A stretch of DNA of 64,000 nucleotides from Flavobacterium bernardetii (lineage in GTDB: Bacteria; Bacteroidota; Bacteroidia; Flavobacteriales; Flavobacteriaceae), in NCBI RefSeq assembly GCF_011305415.1, contig NZ_JAANOQ010000006.1, forward strand, positions 1 to 64,000. The letters are read 5' to 3'. The notes below the pieces were generated by a model. The model worked only from the letters and a program-made list of their open reading frames with translations. It had not been told where the DNA came from and ran no database searches. Shown here piece after piece: positions 52,906 through 61,446 of the stretch. The translations under genes were made by a program, and so were the position numbers. The first letter of the stretch is position 1. Each line of letters opens with the position of its first letter.

Positions 52906-52940
52906 AAAAAGCCTTCTTAAAATTTAAGAAGGCTTTTTTT
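52906..52940 (+). terminator. Bidirectional terminator after polA
   Basis: GCCTTCTTAA (52911-52920) pairs with TTAAGAAGGC (52924-52933) flanked by A and T runs, shared by polA and the convergent DUF5689 lipoprotein gene. Confidence 0.9.
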
Positions 52941-52957
52941 ATGTGTTTTATTTTTGA

Positions 52958-54376
52958 TTAACCGATAGTTATATCATCAATTTGAACAGTAGTTGTTTGT
53001 GTATCTGTTCCGATATATTCGAAAACAAAATAACCATTTCCAGTTAAACTTGCTGGAATATTATAAATACCTGCACTATTAAATGAATTCTCTGAAAGAC
53101 CAATTCCTGGATAAGTAATATTTAAACCTTGTCCAGATGTAATATTCGTTAATTTTGATCTATCAACTGCACTTCCAGGTACATAATCAGCACTTTTAAT
53201 GTAATATACTTTTAAAGCAACTTCACCTCTAAAAAATCTCATTTCTTCTTTAAAAGTCAAAGTACTAGCTGCAGTAAAATCTACAGGAACCATAAAAAAT
53301 GTTTTACATGGAACTCCAGGATTTCCGTTACCTGCAAAAGAAGACATTTCAATATACTTATTTACAGGCGTACCAAACGATTTAACTTGCCAATATCTTG
53401 GTCCAAAATCTGCATCATTGATGTATTTTGGGAAATTTGATAAATTTACGGCATATGAAGTAAATGGCTCATTTAATGTTGCATCAAAAACATTAGCATT
53501 TCCAACAATTGGAGGAGCACTATCTATTCTTGGGTTCGTTAACATGATATCATTTTCTGTGCGAACCATAAATTGGTAACCACCTAAATACTTAGTTAAA
53601 ACTCCTCTAATTTTTCCATTCAAAGAAGGAACTGGTTTTGCGGCAAAGGTTGCAAACTCAGAAATTCTAACTATTAATGTATTTCCTAAAGCATCAGAAA
53701 CGATGTTATTTGTAGCACCACCAATTTGGTTGTTACTATTATAATATGTTTTTCCAACATTTGAATCAGAAAATTGAACTCCAGTAATTTCAATCAATTT
53801 ATTCAAATTCGCATCATTTAACATAGTTGGAATTGTCAAATTGTTAACTAAAGTGTTTTCATCAACTTTAGTACAACTTCTTTTAACTATATCTTGATAT
53901 TGAACAATCTCTAATCTTCCAACTTCATCAGCTAAAGGTGCACCATTATCAAATAAATTACCAATTTCTAATCCATTTGTTAATGGGTTATTATAAAAGT
54001 ATCTATCTTTCATTTTAATATATACTTTTCTTCCTGGTTCAAATTTAGTATATAAATTATAGTCATCTACAGGAACAGAAAATCCTTTAGTTCCATCCAA
54101 TGAAACCATTGAAATAGATTTATAAAAATTACCACCTTCATCACTTGAAGTTACATAAGCCTCAATGATATCGTCTGCACTAACTCCAGCAGGAACTGTA
54201 CTATTATAAGATTTAACGATTCCAGTTGCTAGTGTTGCAATATTTTGTACTGTTTTTGTTGCAGTTAAATCACCACATTCTCCTGATAAATCTGGATCAG
54301 CATAATTATCATTATTAACACAACCAAATAAAGTTGCGAAAATAGCAGTTGTTAAAACTAATTTAATATTTTTCAT
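52958..54376 (-). CDS. DUF5689 surface lipoprotein
   Basis: I choose ATG at 54376 (472 residues); another ATG two codons upstream is possible. A lipoprotein signal MKNIKLVLTTAIFATLFGC anchors it at Cys19. The N-terminal half matches DUF5689 (VKSYNSTVPAGVSADDIIEAYVTSSDEGGNFYKSI, quoted across 57-92), a domain I associate with OB-like beta folds and with secreted nucleases. The C-terminal half is a jelly-roll like module (about 290-472). It is third in a TonB receptor operon. It may bind ligand at the cell surface for the receptor; function is inferred. Confidence 0.8.
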   Translation of the reverse strand: MKNIKLVLTTAIFATLFGCVNNDNYADPDLSGECGDLTATKTVQNIATLATGIVKSYNSTVPAGVSADDIIEAYVTSSDEGGNFYKSISMVSLDGTKGFSVPVDDYNLYTKFEPGRKVYIKMKDRYFYNNPLTNGLEIGNLFDNGAPLADEVGRLEIVQYQDIVKRSCTKVDENTLVNNLTIPTMLNDANLNKLIEITGVQFSDSNVGKTYYNSNNQIGGATNNIVSDALGNTLIVRISEFATFAAKPVPSLNGKIRGVLTKYLGGYQFMVRTENDIMLTNPRIDSAPPIVGNANVFDATLNEPFTSYAVNLSNFPKYINDADFGPRYWQVKSFGTPVNKYIEMSSFAGNGNPGVPCKTFFMVPVDFTAASTLTFKEEMRFFRGEVALKVYYIKSADYVPGSAVDRSKLTNITSGQGLNITYPGIGLSENSFNSAGIYNIPASLTGNGYFVFEYIGTDTQTTTVQIDDITIG

Positions 54377-54385
54377 AGTCATTTA

Positions 54386-55030
54386 TTATAAAGTTTTATC
54401 AAATATTTTAATTTCGTCAACTCTTAAAGATCCATCTAACGCAGAATTTGTACTAGATCCTTTCGCTTTAAAAGCAATGTGAATATTTCCAGTGTAAGTT
54501 GATAAATCAATTTTTCCTGAATTCACATTTAAAACACCATCAGCACTTCCATTTGGTAAGTTAGTTGCTAATCCTGCAATATTAGCAGTAATTGGAGTCC
54601 AAGTTGCAGTTAACACATTCGTTCCATCAAAATCAGTAGAAATAAGAACTACTAAGTTGTTATTTGCATCAGTAATAAATTCTGCAGCAGTTTTAAAAGT
54701 TAAAACTTCATTTGAAGAATTATCCATATTGATAGCAGGAGATATTGCCCAAGCAATGTTTGTTGCATCACCAGTTGTACTACCAAAAGTAGTGAATTGA
54801 ATATATCCGTTATTATCATCATTTTGTTCCGTCCATTGAACAGTACCAGTTTCAGCAAAACTTGTCCAATCTCCAAAATTTAAATATTCATCTTCATTAA
54901 CTGTAAATGAATCAAAAACTTCCTTAAACACAACAGGTTTAAATGCTGGGATCTCTGTTTCTGGTTCTTCACAACCTACAAATGAAATTGTAAAAGCAAC
55001 CAATATTATTTTTAAAAATATATTTTTCAT
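54386..55030 (-). CDS. Choice-of-anchor-J-like jelly-roll lipoprotein
   Basis: I choose ATG at 55030 (214 residues). The signal peptide MKNIFLKIILVAFTISFVGC has a lipobox at Cys20. The mature part (VFDSFTVNEDEYLNFGDWTS, AWAISPAINMDNSSNEVLTFKTA, IHIAFKAKGSSTNSALDGS, RVDEIKIF) is one beta-jelly-roll of the cleaved-adhesin/choice-of-anchor-J kind. It is nine bases upstream of the DUF5689 gene and directly follows the TonB receptor, so the two lipoproteins and the receptor probably form an outer membrane uptake complex. Confidence 0.78.
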   Translation of the reverse strand: MKNIFLKIILVAFTISFVGCEEPETEIPAFKPVVFKEVFDSFTVNEDEYLNFGDWTSFAETGTVQWTEQNDDNNGYIQFTTFGSTTGDATNIAWAISPAINMDNSSNEVLTFKTAAEFITDANNNLVVLISTDFDGTNVLTATWTPITANIAGLATNLPNGSADGVLNVNSGKIDLSTYTGNIHIAFKAKGSSTNSALDGSLRVDEIKIFDKTL

Positions 55031-55040
55031 AGCCAATTAA

Positions 55041-57824
55041 TTAAAAGTTAACATATAAATTTACAAAATAAGTTCTTCCATATCCGTAAAAATATTTTGA
55101 ACCAAAAGAAGGAGTATTGTTTGCTTGGTCAGTTTGAAGATCTGTAAAAGTAGCTTTTCTAGATTGTTCAAAACCACCTGTTTTATATGTTGTATCTAAA
55201 ACATTATTTACAGATGCAAAGAAACCAATTGTAGTATTGTCAATTCTCCAAGATTTTCCTCCTGTTACGTTTAACAAATTAAAGTCAGCAAATTTTTCTT
55301 GCTTTAATAATTTTTCAACATTTTCAGGAGTAGCATTTGGATAACCGTAACCATCACTATCTACTGCAAAATTTTCAGTTCTAGTAATGTTAGAAATATC
55401 TACATAAGAATCCGCTAAATAGTTAATATTTGCTCCAATCCACCAGAAATGTGGATCTCTATATTCTAAACCAAATGAAGCAGCCGTTTGTGGCATACCT
55501 GCTATTCTGTAGTTTTTTAAATTTGATTTACCAAAGTCAACTACTGGTTGTGTATTTGTTAATGTCGCTTGTGCGTCATCATTTATTTTTAAATTCGGAT
55601 TGTTACCGTATAAATACTGACCATAAGAAGCTGCAACCGTAGCTTTAATTGTAGAAGTAATTTGGTATTCCATACCTAATTCAGCACCAAAGTTTCTTTT
55701 TTCAATTCCTGTTAAAAGTTCCGAAATAAATGAATCTTCATCATTTCCATCAGCATCTTCACCTACATTTTCAGCATAGAAGAATGAAATTTCTGTTGCG
55801 TTTTGTACTTTAGAAGCAAAACCTGTTAAACGTGCTTTAAATTTCGGAGTTCTTACTACATAAGAAGCATCTAAACTAGTAACTCGCTCGCTTTCTAATT
55901 CTGGTACGATGTTATTGTTAATACGTGCATTAGCAAAAGTATTTCTCATATTTGGAGCTTTTGTCATATACACTCCATTGAAATCTAATAAATGCTGTCC
56001 AGTGATTTTGTATGTAAACCCTCCTTTGAAACCGAAGTTTTCAAAAATTTGTTTTCCACTTTTTCCGAAAGAATTATTAGCATAGATTCCGTTTCTGTAC
56101 AAACCTTCTCTTTCATATTGACTTCTAGAGAATGATTGTGCTAAATAGAAATCTGTTTTTTTGTATGAGAATTTAAATTGTGTAAACGCATCCATAACAA
56201 TTGCATTCAAATTATAGTTGTATCCGTAAGTATCTCCAACTTTAATTTGTCTGTTTGGATTATTTAAATCTGACTGTGTTTGATCTCCAGAATAAAATGG
56301 ATCTATATCAGAAAAATATTGACCTCCTAATAAATCCAACATATTTTGGAAATTATGAGATTTTAATTTTTTGAAAGTTGCACCAGCGTTTAATTTTACG
56401 TTATCAGATAAGTCTGAGAATAAAATTGAATTGGCAGAAATTTGTTTATCATCCGTTCTGTCTTCGTATAAAGCATAAACACTTTTACCACCATTTGAAC
56501 TATTTTGATTTGCTGTATAAATAGCTGGCCAATCAATTTGCCCATCAGCAATAAAATTTGCTCTTGCTTGATTTGCTAATGGATTTGTTCCATCTGCCAA
56601 ATAGTTTGAAGGATCGTTATAAAAATAACTTGGTAAGTTTTTATAATATGTAGGATCAGGATTATTAGCACCTTGATAATCAAATCTACTGTTTCCAATA
56701 GAACCAGTTTGATAAGATACATTCGTATTTAATGTCGTTTTTTCAGACATTTTCCAATAGTGACTTAACATTAAAATAGGCTCTTCTACATCTTTATCTC
56801 TAGAATTACGTTTTTTTCCGTTTTGGTATCCCCAATAAGAATTGTATTTAATCCCTTTAATATCATTTACTTCATTAGTATTTGGAGAATTTTTTCCTCT
56901 GCTATTTTGAGCATAAATACTTGTAAAGTTTAAACTATGTCTTTTATTGAATCTTTTTTCAACACTTGCAAAAAATGAATTTGCAGCATAATCTGTACCT
57001 TCAAAATAACCTTCTTTAGCCCATCTTCTTGAACCAGAAACGCTATATGCCCAACCATTTTCCATTAAACCAGAGTTATGAGTAATCATAGATCTCCAAG
57101 AATAATTAGTGTTGGTACCTGATTGAGAAATTCTTGTTCCTTTTCTGTACAAAGAAGCTCTAGTATTAATTTCTTGAGTTCCTAAAATTCCACCAAAAGT
57201 ATAATCTGATGGCGCAGAACCTAAAGTAAATTCTTGATTTCTAGTTGCGTCATTTAAACCACCCCAGTTACTCCATTGTGGTCTTCCGTCGTAGATTTTG
57301 TTCATAGAAATACCATTAATCATGGTAACTCCATACTCATTATCTAAACCTCTCATTCTAAAACGAGCTTGTCCCCAATTGAAAGCCGCAGCTTGTTGGT
57401 ACGCATCTCTAGAAGATTGTAACAAACCTGCAGTACTTTCAGAACCACTGTTATCGTCACCTAAATCGTTTTCCGTAATAGTAACTAAACTTAATTGTTG
57501 TTCTGAAGTAATGTCTTCTTCCAAAAACATCATTCCAACATCTAACGTTTGATTATCAACTACTTCAATTGCGAAGTTTTGTGTGTTATATCCATCTACA
57601 GAAACAACCAAAATTTGGTTTCCAGCTGTAATACCTTTAATTTGGAATTCTCCTAAATTGTTAGTAGTTACAAATTGTTCGTTAGATTGAATCATAACCT
57701 TTACGCTACCCAATGGGATTTGCGATTTAGAATCAACTACTTTTCCTTTAACAGTTGATTGATTTTGAGCCATTACTAAAACGGCCTGAAATAAAAATAA
57801 AAGACTTAATGCAAGTTTTTTCAT
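55041..57824 (-). CDS. TonB-dependent receptor with regulatory-like N-terminal domain
   Basis: The 927-residue outer membrane protein begins with a signal peptide (VLVMAQ), then a carboxypeptidase-regulatory-like beta-sandwich (STVKGKVVDSKSQIPLGSVKV; residues about 23-100), a plug (ARFRMRGLDNEYGVTMING) and a large barrel ending RTYFVNLYVNF. The extra N-terminal domain is typical of receptors that take up larger or surface-processed substrates. It heads an operon with two surface lipoproteins and is divergent from a secreted EEP nuclease/phosphatase, suggesting an uptake system for a nucleic acid or phosphorylated compound. Confidence 0.88.
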   Translation of the reverse strand: MKKLALSLLFLFQAVLVMAQNQSTVKGKVVDSKSQIPLGSVKVMIQSNEQFVTTNNLGEFQIKGITAGNQILVVSVDGYNTQNFAIEVVDNQTLDVGMMFLEEDITSEQQLSLVTITENDLGDDNSGSESTAGLLQSSRDAYQQAAAFNWGQARFRMRGLDNEYGVTMINGISMNKIYDGRPQWSNWGGLNDATRNQEFTLGSAPSDYTFGGILGTQEINTRASLYRKGTRISQSGTNTNYSWRSMITHNSGLMENGWAYSVSGSRRWAKEGYFEGTDYAANSFFASVEKRFNKRHSLNFTSIYAQNSRGKNSPNTNEVNDIKGIKYNSYWGYQNGKKRNSRDKDVEEPILMLSHYWKMSEKTTLNTNVSYQTGSIGNSRFDYQGANNPDPTYYKNLPSYFYNDPSNYLADGTNPLANQARANFIADGQIDWPAIYTANQNSSNGGKSVYALYEDRTDDKQISANSILFSDLSDNVKLNAGATFKKLKSHNFQNMLDLLGGQYFSDIDPFYSGDQTQSDLNNPNRQIKVGDTYGYNYNLNAIVMDAFTQFKFSYKKTDFYLAQSFSRSQYEREGLYRNGIYANNSFGKSGKQIFENFGFKGGFTYKITGQHLLDFNGVYMTKAPNMRNTFANARINNNIVPELESERVTSLDASYVVRTPKFKARLTGFASKVQNATEISFFYAENVGEDADGNDEDSFISELLTGIEKRNFGAELGMEYQITSTIKATVAASYGQYLYGNNPNLKINDDAQATLTNTQPVVDFGKSNLKNYRIAGMPQTAASFGLEYRDPHFWWIGANINYLADSYVDISNITRTENFAVDSDGYGYPNATPENVEKLLKQEKFADFNLLNVTGGKSWRIDNTTIGFFASVNNVLDTTYKTGGFEQSRKATFTDLQTDQANNTPSFGSKYFYGYGRTYFVNLYVNF

Positions 57825-57909
57825 ACTTAATTATAAATTAATACTTTAACTAACATTTAATTTACAAAAACTAAATGCGGGCAAATGTACAACATTTAAT
57901 AATATTATT

Positions 57910-57917
57910 TACCTTTG
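57910..57917 (+). promoter_or_regulatory. -7 box of EEP nuclease gene
   Basis: TACCTTTG matches TAnnTTTG and lies 44 bases before the ATG at 57962, which supports that start over an earlier ATG at 57875. No clear -33 TTG. Confidence 0.45.
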
Positions 57918-57961
57918 GCCTCAATTTTGCTTTAACATTTAATCATAATTTAACCTTGGAT

Positions 57962-59056
57962 ATGAAAATAAAACCATTTTACAGCGTTTTAGCAGTTATT
58001 TTGTTTGTTACAACGAGTTTTGCACAAGAGAAAAAAAACTACATGGTAAACACAATAGCTTTCTATAATTTAGAAAACTTATTTGACACTATTAATGACC
58101 CTACAATTAATGATGAGGATTTCATTTATACTCCTGAAAACTATAAAGATAAATTACAAAAATTGGAAAGAGTAATTTCTCAATTAGGAACAAGTGCAGA
58201 ACAAAAAAATTCTCCAGTTGTTTTAGGTGTTGCTGAAATAGAAAACAGACAAGTTTTAGAAGATTTATGCAAACAACCTTTATTAGCAGCAAAAGGTTAT
58301 GCCGTTATTCATTTTGATTCTCCAGACAAAAGAGGAATTGATACTGGTTTTTTATACCAAAAAGGACATTTTACTCCAACGAGTTACAAAAACTACCCTT
58401 TAATTGTAACGGAAGATCTTACCGATAAAAAAGCGAAAGACAAAGAAAAAGTAGAAGACACTGACGATAATGTGGTAGATACAAAAACAAAGAGAATCTT
58501 TACTCGTGACCAAATATTAATGACTGGTTTATTAGATGGTGAAGAAATGCACTTTATTGTAAGTCACTGGCCTTCTCGAAGAGGTGGTGAAAAAAGAAGT
58601 AGCCCATTACGAGAAGCTGCTGCAGCTTTAAACAAAAAAATCATCGATTCGTTACAGGTAATCAACCCAAATGCTAAGATTTTTACCATGGGAGATTTAA
58701 ATGACGGACCATTTAACAAAAGTGTAAAACAAGTTTTAGGTGCTAAAGGTGATGAAAAAGAAGTAAAACCTCTAGGTTTATACAATCCTGCAGAAAAATT
58801 AATGAATAAAGGAATAGGAACATTAGCATTCAGAGATTCTTGGGATTTCTTCGATCAAATTATTATATCTGAACCTTTATTAAGAAGAGATTATACTTCT
58901 TGGAGATATTGGAAAGCTGGAGTTTATAACGCTCCGTTCATGATTCAACAAACCGGACAATATAAAGGTTATGCTTTGAGAAATGGAAATACTGGACCGG
59001 GATATTCGGATCACTTTCCTTCTTACATATACCTTATTAAAGAAGCAAAAAAATAA
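57962..59056 (+). CDS. Secreted endonuclease/exonuclease/phosphatase family protein
   Basis: I choose ATG at 57962 (364 residues), because it opens a clean signal peptide MKIKPFYSVLAVILFVTTS ending FAQ. An upstream in-frame ATG at 57875 would put 29 residues before it and precede the promoter. The EEP catalytic motifs are present: AFYNLENLFDT, VLGVAEIENRQ (metal Glu), FIVSHWPSRRGGEK (His), TMGDLNDGPFN (Asp-x-Asn) and YSDHFPSYIY (terminal Asp-His). It is a likely periplasmic or secreted nuclease or phosphodiesterase, divergent from the TonB receptor operon. Confidence 0.87.
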   Translation: MKIKPFYSVLAVILFVTTSFAQEKKNYMVNTIAFYNLENLFDTINDPTINDEDFIYTPENYKDKLQKLERVISQLGTSAEQKNSPVVLGVAEIENRQVLEDLCKQPLLAAKGYAVIHFDSPDKRGIDTGFLYQKGHFTPTSYKNYPLIVTEDLTDKKAKDKEKVEDTDDNVVDTKTKRIFTRDQILMTGLLDGEEMHFIVSHWPSRRGGEKRSSPLREAAAALNKKIIDSLQVINPNAKIFTMGDLNDGPFNKSVKQVLGAKGDEKEVKPLGLYNPAEKLMNKGIGTLAFRDSWDFFDQIIISEPLLRRDYTSWRYWKAGVYNAPFMIQQTGQYKGYALRNGNTGPGYSDHFPSYIYLIKEAKK

Positions 59057-59075
59057 ATTCATATAAAATTAAATG

Positions 59076-59106
59076 AACCGTCTCAACAAAATTGAGGCGG
59101 TTTTTT
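59076..59106 (+). terminator. Terminator after EEP nuclease gene
   Basis: AACCGTCTCAA pairs with TTGAGGCGGTT (one G-T pair) over CAAAA, followed by six T. Confidence 0.88.
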
Positions 59107-59111
59107 ATTTT

Positions 59112-59142
59112 TTGTCTGTTTCAAAAAATCGGTGTAAATTCG
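59112..59142 (+). promoter_or_regulatory. Promoter of 3-hydroxyanthranilate dioxygenase gene
   Basis: TTG (59112-59114), 20 bases, TAAATTCG (59135-59142), one mismatch from TAnnTTTG, 24 bases before the ATG at 59167. Confidence 0.5.
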
Positions 59143-59166
59143 TTAAACATAAAAAAACTCTACAAT

Positions 59167-59694
59167 ATGTCAATAGTCAAACCTTTCAACCTAAATAAGT
59201 GGATTTCAGCAAATCGTCATCTTCTAGTTCCGCCAGTTGCCAATAAAAATTTATATGTTGATTCTGGCGATTATATTGTAATGATTGTAGCCGGACCAAA
59301 TGCCAGAAAAGATTTTCATTATAACGAAACGGAAGAATTATTTTATCAGTTAGAAGGAGATATTACGATTTATATTCAGGAAGATGGTAAAAAGAAAGCC
59401 ATGCATCTTTCTGCTGGCGATATGTTTTTATTACCCGGAAAAACACCACATTCTCCTAACAGAACCGAAAATTCCATTGGTTTGGTTATCGAAAGAAAAA
59501 GAACAGAAGGCAAAGACGGTTTACTTTGGTTTTGCGACAATTGCAATCACAAACTTCATGAAGTGTATTTCGGATTAAATGATATCGAAAAAGATTTTTT
59601 GCAACATTTCAAAGATTTTTATTCTTCAGAAAAAAAAAGAACTTGTGACAAATGCGGAACAGTGATGGAAACTAATCCGAAATTTGTGAAATAA
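59167..59694 (+). CDS. nbaC: 3-hydroxyanthranilate 3,4-dioxygenase
   Basis: I choose ATG at 59167 (175 residues); an earlier ATG at 59092 lies in the preceding terminator. The cupin iron enzyme opens the ring of 3-hydroxyanthranilate in tryptophan (kynurenine) breakdown or NAD synthesis. Features are VAGPNARKDFHYNETEELFYQ (residues 44-64), GDMFLLPGKTPHSPNR with the metal histidine, and IERKR. The C-terminal rubredoxin-like site CDNC...CDKC marks the bacterial/fungal type. Other kynurenine genes are not in the window. Confidence 0.93.
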   Translation: MSIVKPFNLNKWISANRHLLVPPVANKNLYVDSGDYIVMIVAGPNARKDFHYNETEELFYQLEGDITIYIQEDGKKKAMHLSAGDMFLLPGKTPHSPNRTENSIGLVIERKRTEGKDGLLWFCDNCNHKLHEVYFGLNDIEKDFLQHFKDFYSSEKKRTCDKCGTVMETNPKFVK

Positions 59695-59725
59695 CTCACT
59701 TTTTTAGGGATTCCATTGATTTGCA

Positions 59726-59754
59726 TTGCAATTCAAATCTATTTATTACCTTTG
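59726..59754 (+). promoter_or_regulatory. Promoter of aldehyde dehydrogenase gene
   Basis: TTG (59726-59728), 18 bases, TACCTTTG (59747-59754): full Bacteroidota consensus, 35 bases before the ATG at 59790. Confidence 0.78.
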
Positions 59755-59789
59755 CATAAAAATAACAAAAACACATAATAAAGTTACAT

Positions 59790-61343
59790 ATGTCAACAAT
59801 AGCATCACAATTCGGAATGCAAGAAGCATTACAAGCATTAGGAATTAAAGAAGTAAACGACGGAACTTCTACAGGTTCAAACAGTTTTTCTTCAGGAGAA
59901 ATAATCGAAAGTTATTCACCAGTTGATGGTCAATTAATCGGTAAAGTAAAAACAACAACTGCAGCAGACTACGAAAAAGTGATGCAAAGTGCAACGGAAG
60001 CTTTCAAATCTTTCCGCGCTATGCCAGCACCTCAACGCGGAGAAATTGTTCGTCAGTTTGGAAATAAATTAAGAGAATTAAAAGAACCACTTGGGAAATT
60101 AGTTTCTTACGAAATGGGTAAGTCGTTACAAGAGGGTTACGGTGAAGTTCAAGAAATGATTGACATTTGCGACTTCGCAGTAGGTTTATCACGTCAATTA
60201 AACGGACAAACGATTCCATCTGAACGTCCAGGTCACGTAATGAGAGAGCAATGGCATTCAATTGGAGTTGTTGGAATTATTTCAGCTTTCAACTTCCCAG
60301 TAGCGGTTTGGGCTTGGAACACCGCTTTAGCATGGATTTGTGGTGACGTTTGTGTATGGAAAGGTTCTGAAAAAGCGCCAATTTGTACGATCGCTTGTCA
60401 AAATATTATTGCTGATGTATTAAAAGCAAACAATTTACCAGAAGGAATTTCTTGTATTATTAATGGAGATTACAAAGTAGGTGAAATGATGACTACTGAC
60501 GTAAGAATTCCTTTAGTATCTGCAACAGGATCTACAAGAATGGGAAGAATTGTTGGTGCAACTGTAGCACAACGTTTCGGAAAATCATTATTAGAATTAG
60601 GTGGAAACAACGCCATTATTATTACTCCAACTGCTGATTTAAAAGTAGTAGTTCCTGGAGCGGTTTTCGGAGCGGTTGGAACAGCTGGACAAAGATGTAC
60701 TTCTACTCGTAGATTAATTATTCATGAATCAGTTTACGATAAAGTAAGAGATGCGATTGTTGGTGCTTACGGACAATTAACAATTGGAAATCCATTAGAT
60801 CAAAAAAACCATATCGGTCCACTTATCGATACAGATGCGGTTAACACGTATTTAGCGGCTATTGAAAAAGCTAAAGCTGAAGGTGGAAAAGTATTAGTTG
60901 AAGGTGGCGTTTTATCTGGAGAAGGTTACGAATCTGGATGTTACGTGAAACCAGCAATTATTGAAGCTGAGAATCATTTTGAAATTGTTCAACACGAAAC
61001 GTTTGCTCCAATTTTATATTTAATGAAATATGAAGGTGAAGTAGAAAACGCAATTGACAAACAAAATGGTGTAGCTCAAGGTTTATCTTCTGCGATTATG
61101 ACAAACAGCATGAAAGAAGCAGAAAAATTCTTATCATTTTCAGGTTCTGACTGTGGAATTGCTAACGTAAACATCGGAACTTCTGGTGCAGAAATTGGTG
61201 GTGCTTTCGGTGGAGAAAAAGAAACTGGTGGTGGAAGAGAATCTGGTTCAGATGCTTGGAAAGTTTACATGAGAAGACAAACGAACACAGTTAACTACTC
61301 TGATCAATTACCTTTAGCACAAGGAATTAAATTTGATTTGTAA
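59790..61343 (+). CDS. amaB: ALDH7-type aldehyde dehydrogenase (L-aminoadipate-semialdehyde/P6C dehydrogenase)
   Basis: The 517-residue NAD(P)-dependent enzyme has the ALDH7 features: GVVGIISAFNFPVAVWAWN, WKGSEKAP, SATGSTRMGR, LLELGGNNAIII and the catalytic cysteine in GTAGQRCTSTRRL, and GGAFGGEKETGGGRESGSDAWK near the C-terminus. Members oxidise alpha-aminoadipate semialdehyde (piperideine-6-carboxylate) in lysine breakdown and can detoxify other aldehydes. It has its own strong promoter and terminator. The exact substrate is inferred from family likeness. Confidence 0.9.
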   Translation: MSTIASQFGMQEALQALGIKEVNDGTSTGSNSFSSGEIIESYSPVDGQLIGKVKTTTAADYEKVMQSATEAFKSFRAMPAPQRGEIVRQFGNKLRELKEPLGKLVSYEMGKSLQEGYGEVQEMIDICDFAVGLSRQLNGQTIPSERPGHVMREQWHSIGVVGIISAFNFPVAVWAWNTALAWICGDVCVWKGSEKAPICTIACQNIIADVLKANNLPEGISCIINGDYKVGEMMTTDVRIPLVSATGSTRMGRIVGATVAQRFGKSLLELGGNNAIIITPTADLKVVVPGAVFGAVGTAGQRCTSTRRLIIHESVYDKVRDAIVGAYGQLTIGNPLDQKNHIGPLIDTDAVNTYLAAIEKAKAEGGKVLVEGGVLSGEGYESGCYVKPAIIEAENHFEIVQHETFAPILYLMKYEGEVENAIDKQNGVAQGLSSAIMTNSMKEAEKFLSFSGSDCGIANVNIGTSGAEIGGAFGGEKETGGGRESGSDAWKVYMRRQTNTVNYSDQLPLAQGIKFDL

Positions 61344-61366
61344 TCTTTATAGATTTTAGAATATAG

Positions 61367-61402
61367 AAAAACCCTGCAAATATAATATTTGCAGGGTTTT
61401 TT
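61367..61402 (+). terminator. Bidirectional terminator after aldehyde dehydrogenase gene
   Basis: AAACCCTGCAAATAT pairs with ATATTTGCAGGGTTT with almost no loop, followed by a T run and preceded by an A run. Confidence 0.9.
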
Positions 61403-61412
61403 GATTATTTCA

Positions 61413-61441
61413 ATTTGTCATGCTGAACTTGTTTCAGCATC
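61413..61441. repeat. GTCATGCTGAACTTGTTTCAG palindromic repeat
   Basis: TGCTGAA (61421-61427) and TTCAGCA (61433-61439) flank a CTTGT loop. The whole string is an intergenic repeat I recognise from many Bacteroidota genomes. It lies between the dehydrogenase terminator and the stop of the PhnA-like gene. Confidence 0.65.
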
Positions 61442-61446
61442 TAAAA

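Noticed and set aside
57875..57961. Upstream ATG as the start of the EEP nuclease
   Set aside because: It precedes the TACCTTTG box and would bury a clean signal peptide behind 29 unrelated residues.
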